Source: CAYUIS01 sp964444825
GTDB taxonomy: Bacteria; Chloroflexota; Anaerolineae; B4-G1
Direction: 5' to 3'
Assembly (NCBI GenBank): GCA_964444825.1
Contig: CAYUIS010000106.1
Coordinates: 1-18,285, forward strand
DNA length: 18,285 nt
Position numbers and translations under genes: made by a program. The notes below the pieces were generated by a model that was not told the origin of the DNA, made no database searches, and saw only the letters and a list, made by a program, of their open reading frames with translations. Shown one piece after another: positions 1 through 7,605 of the stretch. How positions within the stretch are numbered: position 1 is the stretch's first letter; every line of letters starts with the position of its first letter.

Positions 1-2
1 TG

Positions 3-662
3 ATGGCGTGGGGCTCCCTCATGGCCAGGAATCCCTTCACCTACGATTACGCCAAGGAGGACTGGGACGCGGCCTTTTGGGACAACCCGATCTTTGTCAG
101 GACGAACCAGATCATCACCGCCGTATGGGGAGGTATCTTTACGCTGCAGGCTCTTTTTGAGGGAGCAGCGCTGGTGATGGGCCTGCAGGGGACAGCGCGC
201 CTTCTCCTGGTAGCGCTCGTTCCCCGCTCCATGCTGGGCATTGGCATCGCTTTCTCGGCCTGGTTTCCCCGTTGGTATCCACTGCGGGCTGCGGCGCGAC
301 AAGGTGTTCAGCAGACAAGCAAGGTGGAGGATGGCATCACGGGCCTGCAACTGGTCGAGTTTATGCCGCTGGCCTTTAACGCCCAGGCGGCCGGCGATCT
401 GAAGGCGACGGTCCAGTTCCGCCTGAGCGGCGAAGGGGGCGGCGTTGGCTACCTGGAGATCGGGTCGGGCCGCTGCGTGTTCCACGCTGGCGAGGCCGAG
501 GACCCAACGCTGATCATCGAAAGTCCAGCGGAGGTATGGACGGCCATCTCCCAGGGGGAGAAAAACGGCGCCCAGGCCTTTCTGGATGGGGCCTACCGCG
601 CCGATGGAGATCTGAGTGTGCTGCTGCAGCTCGACAAGTTGTTTTCTGCCGCTCCCTCGTAG
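3..662 (+). CDS. SCP2 sterol-binding-domain membrane protein, probably 5'-truncated by the window edge
   Basis: The visible 219 residues have two parts. Residues about 35-90 hold two hydrophobic stretches (around ITAVWGGIFTLQALF and ARLLLVALVPRSMLGIGIAF) that look membrane-spanning. Residues about 112-215 resemble an SCP2-type sterol/lipid-carrier fold: alternating strands with the pattern TVQFRLSGEG, GYLEIGSGRCVFHAGEAEDPTLII, then a helix EVWTAISQGEKNGAQAFLDG, as in SCP2 proteins that read out 'D..i....e.w..i..G..dp..a...G.'. SCP2 domains bind lipids or sterols non-enzymatically. The first ATG lies at base 3 with no room for a ribosome site, and homologous layouts I recall carry more membrane segments upstream, so the true start is probably outside the window. 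It ends in TAG and is followed by a 174-bp gap before the FAD oxidoreductase gene on the same strand. Exact ligand unknown. Confidence 0.7.
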   Translation: MAWGSLMARNPFTYDYAKEDWDAAFWDNPIFVRTNQIITAVWGGIFTLQALFEGAALVMGLQGTARLLLVALVPRSMLGIGIAFSAWFPRWYPLRAAARQGVQQTSKVEDGITGLQLVEFMPLAFNAQAAGDLKATVQFRLSGEGGGVGYLEIGSGRCVFHAGEAEDPTLIIESPAEVWTAISQGEKNGAQAFLDGAYRADGDLSVLLQLDKLFSAAPS

Positions 663-836
663 GAGCAGCTCTTACACGATGCAAACCGTCCGCTGCGTAG
701 CTGGCGAGTCCAAACGTCGTTTGATGGCCCGTTGTTAGCCTGTGGATAGGCATTCCGGGCGAGGATGAGGTAAACTACAGTTGAAGGAACGGTTCGCACG
801 ACCATCCAAGAGTCTAGACGGTACAGGAGAAAAGAC

Positions 837-2342
837 ATGGCGAAATCGATCATCATCATAGGCGCAGGAATCGCGGGAGTCTCCGCCGGGTGTTACGGCC
901 AGATGAACGGCTACAAGACGCGAATCTTTGAACTACACGACAAACCAGGTGGCTTGTGTACCTCCTGGAAACGCAAGTGCTTTGTCTTCGACGGCTGCAT
1001 CCACTGGCTGGTCGGCTCCAAGCCCGGCAGCAGCTTTAACCGGATCTGGCAAGAGCTGGGCGCGGTGCAGGGCCGCCAAATGGTAGATCACGAGGAATTT
1101 GTGCGGGTTGAGGGCAAGAACGGCAAGACCTTTATCCTCTACACCAACATCGACCGGCTGGAGCGGCACTTGAAGGAACTGGCCCCGGCAGACGAGAAAC
1201 TGATCGACGAGTTCTGTGGTGCAGCGCGCCGCTTTGTCCGCTTTGGCGGCGCGACGGGCATGATGGCAGAGCCATCAGGTCCCCTGGGCAGGATCAGGAT
1301 GATGCTCAATATGCTGCCCTTTATGCCAGCCCTGATGAAATACAGCAGAATGCCTGTTCAAGAGTTCGCCGCACGCTTTAGCGATCCTTTCTTGCGCGAA
1401 TCGTTCGCCACCATATTCGATATGCCCGACTTCCCAATGCTGGGGATGCTGATGACGCTGGCGTGGATGCACAATCGGGACGCGGGTTACCCCATCGGCG
1501 GATCGCTGGCCTTCTCGCAGGCCATCGAGCGCCGCTACCTGGACCTAGGCGGAGAGATCCACTACAGGTCGCGGGTAGAAAAGGTCCTGGTTGAAGAGGA
1601 TAGGGCTGTGGGTGTGCGTCTGGCCGATGGCACAGAGCACCACGCCGACGTCGTCATCTCCGCGGCCGACGGTCACGCGACCATATTTGACATGCTGGAG
1701 GGCAAGTACATCGACGACACAGTGCGCGGGTACTATAAAGAGCTCCCCATCTTTGCACCCCTCGTCCAGGTATCGCTGGGGGTAGCGCGCGATCTCTCTG
1801 ACGAGCCGCAGATGGTCCTCTGCCCCCTCGATCAGCCCGTCACCATCGCCGGTGAGGCTCGCGAGCGAATAAGCTGGCGCCATTTCTGCTACGACCCCAC
1901 ATTGGCACCTCCGGGCAAGTCGGTGGTCGTCACCTCATTTGCGTCCAATCACGCCTACTGGAAAGAACTGCACCAGGACCGCGAGCGATACGAGTCCGAG
2001 AAGAAGGACATCGCCATCAAGGTCATCGCACAACTCGAAGAGCGGTTTCCCGGGATCGGCGGCCAGGTCGAGGCCGTGGACGTAGCCACACCGATGACGT
2101 TCGAGCGGTACACCGGCAACTGGCAAGGCTCGATGGAGGGCTGGCTGCTCACGACAAAGACGATGCGTTTCTCATCAGGACGTGGCATGGACAAGACGCT
2201 CCCCGGTCTGGAGAACTTTTATATGGCGGGGCAATGGGTAGAACCGGGCGGCGGGGTGCCCACAGCGGCCATGTCGGCCCGGCAGGCGATCCAAATGATC
2301 TGCCAGCGGGACAACAAGCTCTTTGAGGCGCAGATCCCATAG
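837..2342 (+). CDS. CrtI/carotenoid-isomerase-like FAD-dependent oxidoreductase
   Basis: A 501-residue flavoprotein. The N-terminus carries the dinucleotide-binding signature: strand IIIIGAGIAG (GxGxxG at residues 9-14), acidic E32 ending the second strand and the GG pair at 38-39 in DKPGGLCTSW. The C-terminus has the matching FAD-closing segment at about 458-488 (ENFYMAGQWVEPGGGVPTAA). This is the architecture of phytoene desaturases, carotenoid isomerases and all-trans-retinol saturase-like enzymes; about 500 residues is the usual length. The substrate cannot be told; there is no phytoene synthase or other carotenoid gene in view, so a lipid or polyene substrate is only inferred. The start is supported by an AGGAG motif in ggtacaggagaaaagac, seven to eight bases before the ATG. 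The preceding SCP2 lipid-binding gene on the same strand would fit a shared lipid theme. An intrinsic terminator follows the stop. Confidence 0.85.
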   Translation: MAKSIIIIGAGIAGVSAGCYGQMNGYKTRIFELHDKPGGLCTSWKRKCFVFDGCIHWLVGSKPGSSFNRIWQELGAVQGRQMVDHEEFVRVEGKNGKTFILYTNIDRLERHLKELAPADEKLIDEFCGAARRFVRFGGATGMMAEPSGPLGRIRMMLNMLPFMPALMKYSRMPVQEFAARFSDPFLRESFATIFDMPDFPMLGMLMTLAWMHNRDAGYPIGGSLAFSQAIERRYLDLGGEIHYRSRVEKVLVEEDRAVGVRLADGTEHHADVVISAADGHATIFDMLEGKYIDDTVRGYYKELPIFAPLVQVSLGVARDLSDEPQMVLCPLDQPVTIAGEARERISWRHFCYDPTLAPPGKSVVVTSFASNHAYWKELHQDRERYESEKKDIAIKVIAQLEERFPGIGGQVEAVDVATPMTFERYTGNWQGSMEGWLLTTKTMRFSSGRGMDKTLPGLENFYMAGQWVEPGGGVPTAAMSARQAIQMICQRDNKLFEAQIP

Positions 2343-2371
2343 CCTGAGAGCAGAATAACTATCGGGGCATC

Positions 2372-2405
2372 AGGCCACAAAGGGCGTCGGCTCTTTGTGG
2401 CCTTT
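2372..2405 (+). terminator. Intrinsic terminator after the FAD oxidoreductase gene
   Basis: Perfect 11-bp stem AGGCCACAAAG (2372-2382) with CTTTGTGGCCT (2393-2403), 10-nt loop, followed by a short T run (TTTGT). It begins about 30 bases after the oxidoreductase stop. The T run is short, so termination may be partial. Confidence 0.75.
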
Positions 2406-2671
2406 GTCGTGCTGAAGAGGAACCGTTGGTATTGGTAATCGCAATATGGAGAAACCTCTCGTCCTGGCCGCCCGCTCGGTGCTGAGTTCTACCTCACCCT
2501 CCTCTCCTGCACAAGCTGGCACGTGACTGTTGGCAAAACACCGCCCCACACCCCTATACTGCGGGAGTGACGGGGGTCGAACCGCACTGTGTAGCACCAG
2601 CCGACCTACGGCTCACTTCTGGACCGGTTTCCCTTCGGGTGTTCGTTTTCGGTCAGTGCCACTGCTCAGTG
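2406..2671. other. Intergenic stretch between convergent genes, with a tRNA-3'-end-like patch
   Basis: No supported gene. It lies between the terminator of the plus-strand oxidoreductase and the stop of the minus-strand zinc protein. On the minus strand, 2561-2583 reads like the T-loop and acceptor end of a tRNA (GGTTCGACCCCCGTCACTCC), preceded by a 5-bp hairpin AGCCG-TAGGT-CGGCT and by CCCGAAGGG. I could not fold it into a complete tRNA or tmRNA: the T-stem does not pair and no 5' acceptor partner is seen. It may be an attachment-site remnant or a structured 3' untranslated region of the minus-strand operon. Confidence 0.3.
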
Positions 2672-4504
2672 CTACTTCCTCCACTCTCCCCGCAGCACCA
2701 CGCGTGGCACCTGGCGTGACGCACCACGGACGACAGCGTAGCGGAACACACGCCGGGCAGAGATACCATATTCCCGTCGCAGATCCTCGATCTGTGTCTC
2801 AATCTGCGCCTCGACGCCGGAGGCATCCACCAATTCCAGCACTGTCCCATCCGCTGGGCAGCGATACCATTTCTCACACCGGCACTTGACTGCAATACCC
2901 TTGTCAATCAGCTCCCAGGATCTCACGGCAATCTGTTTCTTTCCCTTCGTCAGCACGAAGGCATCCACCACGGGCGCACGAGGATCAACGTACACCTCGA
3001 TCTTGTAGGGAGTGGGGACACGCGGCGATTCTCTGACAGAACGGCGGACTGCCTGTGTGCCAGGTGCAGCAGCCTTACGCGTCTGCTTTCTGCTTCGGGA
3101 AGGCAAAGGGGGAGAAGGAGGGAGCTTTTCCTCAACCTGCTCGATGGGTGGCGGAGGCGCGAGAGATTCAGCGGCCCGCCGCATCTCCTCTTCCTGCTCC
3201 GGGGATGGGGCGGAGGAGAGGTGCATTGGTTCACCATCGGCAGCGTGACACAGCTCCACATGCTCGCGACAGGTGGCTCGTCCACAGGTGGCGCAGTGAT
3301 TGAGGCTGTGCTGGCATACCGGGCGGCCGCACACTACACAGCAGCCTATCTGGTCGGCACACAGACGGCAGTAAACACGCTTACAATCTATGCACTGTTC
3401 CGGCAGCAAACAGCCCTTGTGCACTAAATGTCCTCCGCTGCATAGCACCAACTGCGTCGCCGCTTGCCCGCACACATCACAGGCCAGCGGCTCGATGCGA
3501 TGTAGCAGCGGATCCCAGACGACAGTACGTTCAATCCCAACGGTGCGGTTTCCGATGCGCACAGGGAGAAGAATCTTGGGCTGGCTGATGATCTGAAGGT
3601 TGACCAACTCCATCTCAACACGCAGGCGATACTTGGCCTCGACGTCAGCCAGTTTGGCCTCCCACTCAGCTTGTGCGGCGACCAGTTTGTCCTCCACCGA
3701 GGTCCGCCGTGCATCGTCGCTGGCGTGCTTGATACGTCGCTGCAGGTCGCGGGTGATGCCTTCGTAGTACTCGGTAAGGCGGGCTCGATCGAGCTCCAGG
3801 TGGCGAGCGGCACGACGGTGTAAGTTTTCCAACGGTTCACCCAGTTCGCCCAGCGCAGCGTGAGTCGCCCGCTCCAGCAACTCCTCCAGCACCGGGCGGC
3901 TCAGTACGCCCTCTTCACGCCCTGACCCTGGCAGCCAGCGCACCGGAGCGGACGTGAGATGCCCGAAAGCCGTCTCCTCCGCCAATGGCGTCAGTTGCTC
4001 GATACCCGTCAACTCGGGAACGGCGAATCCGGTCTGAGCGTCCATCACGACCGAGACCAAGCGCTCGTGCTTCTCGTCGGTGATCAGCGCGGCCTTGAGA
4101 TTGAAGCGCACGTAGTGGCAGAGTGCTGGCGTCTCCTTCTGACGGGGTACCTCAGACAAGCGAGCGTTGGGGAAGGCCATCTCCTCGTCGGCCAGCTTTA
4201 GGAGCCCGCGCTTATCAAGCCGCACGTCGTTGACGTAAAGCTGTACACAAGCAGGCTCGGCACGAACCTCCTCCATCAGGGTCTCTACCAGTGGATGGCC
4301 GTAGCCCACGACTGTAGCATCCTCTGCCTCGGTCATCTCAGCCGGAGCCTGATCAGCAAAGGCCAGACGCTGATAGGCTGGCACATTCCAGCGGCGAGCC
4401 ACCTCTTCGGGCAAAAGGGCCTCGTGGACACCGTAGGCTGGCGGCTCGACGATGCCACCAACCTGGCGGAATGCTCCCAATACGAAATCAGCCAATTCGC
4501 TCAT
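2672..4504 (-). CDS. SNF2-partner protein: HepA-type C-terminal region, coiled coil and Cys-rich zinc module
   Basis: 610 residues with four visible parts. Residues 1-190 resemble the region that follows the helicase core in HepA/RapA-like SNF2 proteins, including the GHPLVETL motif near 69-76. Residues about 200-305 are charged and helical, probably coiled coil. Residues 342-420 hold a dense Cys/His cluster (C342, C345, C355, C365, C371, C374, C379, C382, C388, C389, C392, C397, C404, C407, C412, C419 plus several His), which should bind several zinc ions in a RING/B-box-like manner. After a Pro-rich linker (430-500), a C-terminal domain contains CRCEKWYRC at 541-549. Its ATG overlaps the upstream helicase stop as ATGA (4501-4504), implying translational coupling and a shared complex. 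The cysteine cluster could bind nucleic acid or protein. The cellular role is unknown; repair, transcription recycling or defence are all possible. Confidence 0.7.
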   Translation of the reverse strand: MSELADFVLGAFRQVGGIVEPPAYGVHEALLPEEVARRWNVPAYQRLAFADQAPAEMTEAEDATVVGYGHPLVETLMEEVRAEPACVQLYVNDVRLDKRGLLKLADEEMAFPNARLSEVPRQKETPALCHYVRFNLKAALITDEKHERLVSVVMDAQTGFAVPELTGIEQLTPLAEETAFGHLTSAPVRWLPGSGREEGVLSRPVLEELLERATHAALGELGEPLENLHRRAARHLELDRARLTEYYEGITRDLQRRIKHASDDARRTSVEDKLVAAQAEWEAKLADVEAKYRLRVEMELVNLQIISQPKILLPVRIGNRTVGIERTVVWDPLLHRIEPLACDVCGQAATQLVLCSGGHLVHKGCLLPEQCIDCKRVYCRLCADQIGCCVVCGRPVCQHSLNHCATCGRATCREHVELCHAADGEPMHLSSAPSPEQEEEMRRAAESLAPPPPIEQVEEKLPPSPPLPSRSRKQTRKAAAPGTQAVRRSVRESPRVPTPYKIEVYVDPRAPVVDAFVLTKGKKQIAVRSWELIDKGIAVKCRCEKWYRCPADGTVLELVDASGVEAQIETQIEDLRREYGISARRVFRYAVVRGASRQVPRVVLRGEWRK

Positions 4505-6309
4505 TCAGCCGTAAAGTCCTCGCCAAACAGCGCCTCGTCGTACTCGCGAGTGTGGTGGTAGATCTCCCGAGCCTGCACCAGCTCAGCGCCGAGTTGCTCG
4601 AAGCCGGTCGCCGCCTCCTCCGCCGTATGAGCTTGCGTCCAGATGTCCATCACGATTTGCTCAAAGTCACGCTCGTCCTCTAGGTGGCCCAGGATCATAT
4701 CCATCTCGCCAATGACCAGTTCAAACATATTCAATTTGCGATCGAGAATCTCCAAGATATAGTCCTCCACCGTTCCCTTGGCCGAGAAGTTGAATATCTC
4801 CACCGCACGACTCTGGCCCACCCGGTGGATGCGCCCGACGCGCTGCTCAATGCGCTGTGGGTTCCAGGGCAGATCGAGATTGAGCAAAAGGCGACAGAAC
4901 TGAAGATTGCGCCCCTCGCCGGCGGCCTCGGTCGAAAGGAGTACTTGAGCACTCTGCTCAAAGCGAAGGATGGCTTCGTCTTTACCTGCCTGCGAGAGCT
5001 GACCGTGATAGAGTACAAAATCCACCCCCATCTCACGCAAGAGGTCCGCCAACAACTCCAGTGTGGCACGGAAATGGGTGAAAATGATCAGCTTCTCACG
5101 CGCGTCGGGGACCAGTCGAGCGAGCAGTAACTGTTCCAGCGCCCTCCCCTTGGCCCAGGATTGGATGCCGCCAGCGCGGTCGGCCAAGCCCAGCAACATC
5201 TCGCGATGGGGGGCCATCTCTGGATACTCGGCCAGTTTCAATAGCGTCGGATGGACGGCGGCTGGGGAACTGCCAATCTCGCGCTGGAGAGTGCGCAGGG
5301 TGAAACGGTGAACGGCCGGAAGCACTGCTTCCACACCTCTCGATTCCTCCTCCGCCATTTCAGAGGAGAGTGCCGGGCGAATGCAACTGCGCACAAAATT
5401 GCTGACGTCGTCGTAGAGCGCCTGTTCGTCGGATTCCAGCCGCAGTTGCACGGTGTGAGCCCGGCGGGGTGGGAGCTGGATCCCTACTCGTCCCCGTGCG
5501 TGGCGCACCATCACGTCGGCGAGAAGCTCACGCAACCGACCGCGATTCTTGGGCAGGCGCGGATCACCCTTGACGACAAATCGGCGCCGAAACTCGCGCG
5601 GCGTCTTGAGTTGGCCGGGTTTAAGGATGGTAATCAGGTTGTATAGTTCGTCCAGGCTGTTCTGCACTGGTGTGGCGGTGAGCATTAGGATATATTTCTT
5701 CTGAAGAGCGTTGACAAACTTCCACGAAACGCTGGAGCGGTTCTTAAGATGATGTGCCTCGTCCACTATCACCAAGTCGTAGACAATGTCCGTGATGACG
5801 CGCCGGTGTTCGGAGCGGCGAGCCGTGGCCAGGGAGGCAATCACGTGAGGAAACACAGCCCACGCCTGGGGACCCAGTTCGCGGAACTCTGGGTCGTAGT
5901 TGGCGACAAAGTCAGTCAGACAAAACTTGCTGGCCAGTTCCTCCCGCCACTGCTCGACCAGCGCAGGTGGGGTGATGATGAGCACACGACTAACCATCTG
6001 GCGCAACAGGTACTCCTTGAGCACCAACCCAGCCTCAATGGTCTTGCCCAATCCAACCTCATCACACAAGAGGCCCCGCCCCCGGAAACGGCGCAGCGCG
6101 GTCTGAGCAGCTTTGAGCTGGTAGTCAAAGGGGATAAAGTTGAGCGCATCCAGGCAGACCAGCTCGTCGAAACCAGCGACGAGTGCCAGACGCTCCGCCT
6201 GCAACTGCAAGCGGTAACGGAGCTGCCCGGTGAACCGCTTGGCCGCCGCGACCTCCAGTATCCGTTCCGCGCCGGGCTGCAGCTGGGGAACACAGGTCAA
6301 ATCGGTCAT
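4501..6309 (-). CDS. SNF2-family (HepA/RapA-like) DEAH-box ATPase/helicase
   Basis: 602 residues with a full SNF2/SF2 motif set: motif I CDEVGLGKTIEAG (82-94, K89), motif II VDEAHHLKNR (182-191), motif III LTATPVQN (210-217), motif IV LIIFTHFRATLE (407-418), motif V LLSTEAAGEGRNLQ (457-470) and motif VI QRIEQRVGRIHRVGQ (485-499). Such proteins translocate on duplex DNA using ATP; RapA remodels stalled RNA polymerase, and relatives occur in phage-defence systems such as DISARM. The protein stops about 100 residues after motif VI, short for RapA/HepA (roughly 950 or more), and the missing C-terminal part appears to be the N-terminus of the next gene, which starts within its stop codon (ATGA). 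The start ATG has only a weak AGG upstream. It is divergent from the NmrA-like/TetR operon. Confidence 0.9.
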   Translation of the reverse strand: MTDLTCVPQLQPGAERILEVAAAKRFTGQLRYRLQLQAERLALVAGFDELVCLDALNFIPFDYQLKAAQTALRRFRGRGLLCDEVGLGKTIEAGLVLKEYLLRQMVSRVLIITPPALVEQWREELASKFCLTDFVANYDPEFRELGPQAWAVFPHVIASLATARRSEHRRVITDIVYDLVIVDEAHHLKNRSSVSWKFVNALQKKYILMLTATPVQNSLDELYNLITILKPGQLKTPREFRRRFVVKGDPRLPKNRGRLRELLADVMVRHARGRVGIQLPPRRAHTVQLRLESDEQALYDDVSNFVRSCIRPALSSEMAEEESRGVEAVLPAVHRFTLRTLQREIGSSPAAVHPTLLKLAEYPEMAPHREMLLGLADRAGGIQSWAKGRALEQLLLARLVPDAREKLIIFTHFRATLELLADLLREMGVDFVLYHGQLSQAGKDEAILRFEQSAQVLLSTEAAGEGRNLQFCRLLLNLDLPWNPQRIEQRVGRIHRVGQSRAVEIFNFSAKGTVEDYILEILDRKLNMFELVIGEMDMILGHLEDERDFEQIVMDIWTQAHTAEEAATGFEQLGAELVQAREIYHHTREYDEALFGEDFTAE

Positions 6310-6589
6310 AGCCTGGAATCAAAACACGGATAGACAGGATTCATAGATTGAGGGAGTTTGCCATTCGCCGTGCTTCATTATTCATCACCTGGTATCCGCG
6401 AACTGAAGACTAGCAGATGCCAACGTCAAACACTCTTTTTCTTCCTTCGACGAAGTGTACTTCCTCTTCGCCAAGCTGTCAAACACACGCATTTGCGCCA
6501 ATGGACTCAGCCTGATAACCATACTCCGGCTCTCAACGCAGAGTCCAATCGCACACGTGAACGGACAAACCAGCCGGAATGGCCTGATC
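6310..6589. other. Divergent intergenic region between the SNF2 operon and the NmrA-like operon
   Basis: No gene is supported in this 280-bp stretch. It must contain the promoter of the minus-strand SNF2 operon, but I see no convincing -35/-10 pair; a TTGACG on the minus strand near 6425 has only a poor -10 partner. The phrase acacggatagacaggatt near 6323-6340 resembles a short motif I recall recurring in intergenic regions of environmental bacterial genomes; that is memory, not a search result. Confidence 0.4.
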
Positions 6590-6609
6590 GTGTCAAGACT
6601 ACTTGACAC
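6590..6609. promoter_or_regulatory. Inverted repeat overlapping the -35 box
   Basis: Perfect 8-bp arms GTGTCAAG (6590-6597) and CTTGACAC (6602-6609) separated by ACTA. The right arm contains the -35 hexamer TTGACA (6603-6608), so a dimeric protein bound here would compete with RNA polymerase. It differs in sequence from the downstream 26-bp palindrome, suggesting a second regulator or an accessory site. Confidence 0.45.
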
Positions 6610-6631
6610 AGTCGACTTGGTGCGGTATGAT
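6603..6631 (+). promoter_or_regulatory. Sigma-70-type promoter of the NmrA-like/TetR operon
   Basis: -35 TTGACA (6603-6608), exactly 17 bp spacer, -10 TATGAT (6626-6631). This is one mismatch from consensus overall. Transcription should start about 6638, inside the 26-bp palindrome that begins at the last base of the -10 box. Confidence 0.8.
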
Positions 6632-6656
6632 GCAAGCAAGTAATTACTTGCTTGCA
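6631..6656. promoter_or_regulatory. Perfect 26-bp palindromic operator, probably for the TetR regulator of this operon
   Basis: The half-site TGCAAGCAAGTAA (6631-6643) is followed directly by its exact reverse complement (6644-6656). A perfect palindrome of this length starting at the -10 box and covering the expected transcription start is typical of TetR-family operators. The operon's second gene encodes a TetR protein, so negative autoregulation is the simplest reading. I see no second copy in the window. Confidence 0.75.
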
Positions 6657-6672
6657 CAAAGGAGCAGCCCCA

Positions 6673-7605
6673 GTGGATGATGAGAGAAAGCACACACCCC
6701 TCCTGGTTCTCGGCGGCACAGGCCACTATGGCAGGCATATCGTCACAAGCCTGCTGGCAAAGGGCCAACCGGTCCGGGTCTTGAGTCGAAACATCTCCAA
6801 TGCCCGCCAGGTGTTGGGCGAAAAAGCCGAGATCATCGAAGGAGACATCACGTCAAGACCATCGGTGGTGGAGGCGCTAAAGGGCGTCAGCGGGGTCGTC
6901 ATCAGCGTATCCGCCTTCAGCCCTAAACTGATACGGAAGCTAAAGCTCATCGAGCAGGACTCGGTCCTCACCGTCCTGGAGGAGGCGGAGAAGGCGGGGG
7001 TTTCGCGCCTGGTGTTCATGTCCATCTATGACATCCGACTGGACGTAGCGAAAAAGTTCAATCTCGAAAGTGCAGAGGTCAAGCTTGCGGTCGAGCGTGC
7101 ACTGGCTGCATCGGGCCTTAACTGGACCGTTCTCGGTGCGCCGCCCTCAATGGAGATATTCTTTGCCATGATACGCGGGGACACGATGGTGGTTCCCGGT
7201 GGAGGCCCCCCTGCCCTGCCGACGATCTCCCCGGTGGACGTGGGAGAGATAGCGGCCCAGGCAGTCCTGCGGGATGACCTGGGCGGAAGACGCATCCGAC
7301 TGGCCGGTCCCGAACCGATCTCGTTCCCGGAGGCAGCGGCACGCATCTCACGAGCGACGGGCAAGATCATCCAGTTCCGAGCCATACCGATGATCTTGCC
7401 GCGAATCGCCCGGCGGGTCACCGGGCTCCTTGCCCCCCTCAATGACACGCTCTATTACGCCCACCACATGCTCAAGTACGTAGAGTTGTTGAACCGTTTT
7501 CCGGCCGATGAAGCCGCCGAGGCCCATCAACACCTGTTGGACACCTTCGACTATACGCCGACCACGCTGGAGATGGAAGTGAAAAGACGGCAGAACCAGC
7601 TATGA
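6673..7605 (+). CDS. NmrA-like atypical SDR (NAD(P)-binding Rossmann protein)
   Basis: About 310 residues from the chosen GTG start. The N-terminal Rossmann signature LLVLGGTGHYGRHI (GGTGxxG at residues 14-20) and the following VRVLSRN, with an Arg after the second strand, point to NADP binding as in NmrA/NDUFA9-type atypical SDRs. Further family features are the AEIIEGDIT segment, the GVSRLVFMSIYD strand and the ALAASGLNWTVLGAPPSMEIF segment. Such proteins act as reductases, isomerases or redox sensors; no specific reaction can be assigned. The start GTG at 6673 is preferred over TTG 6652 because AAGGAG (6659-6664) lies eight bases before it and 6652 is inside the operator. The stop overlaps the ATG of the TetR gene (ATGA, 7602-7605). 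The gene is likely repressed through the upstream palindrome until the TetR ligand appears, so its substrate may be that ligand. Confidence 0.82.
   Translation: MDDERKHTPLLVLGGTGHYGRHIVTSLLAKGQPVRVLSRNISNARQVLGEKAEIIEGDITSRPSVVEALKGVSGVVISVSAFSPKLIRKLKLIEQDSVLTVLEEAEKAGVSRLVFMSIYDIRLDVAKKFNLESAEVKLAVERALAASGLNWTVLGAPPSMEIFFAMIRGDTMVVPGGGPPALPTISPVDVGEIAAQAVLRDDLGGRRIRLAGPEPISFPEAAARISRATGKIIQFRAIPMILPRIARRVTGLLAPLNDTLYYAHHMLKYVELLNRFPADEAAEAHQHLLDTFDYTPTTLEMEVKRRQNQL

Noticed and set aside
2541..2660. A complete tRNA or tmRNA on the minus strand
   Set aside because: The T-stem does not pair, no 5' acceptor strand is found and no anticodon arm with a proper loop can be drawn.
5749..6333. 194-codon plus-strand frame
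   Set aside because: Antisense shadow of the SNF2 helicase motifs I to II region.
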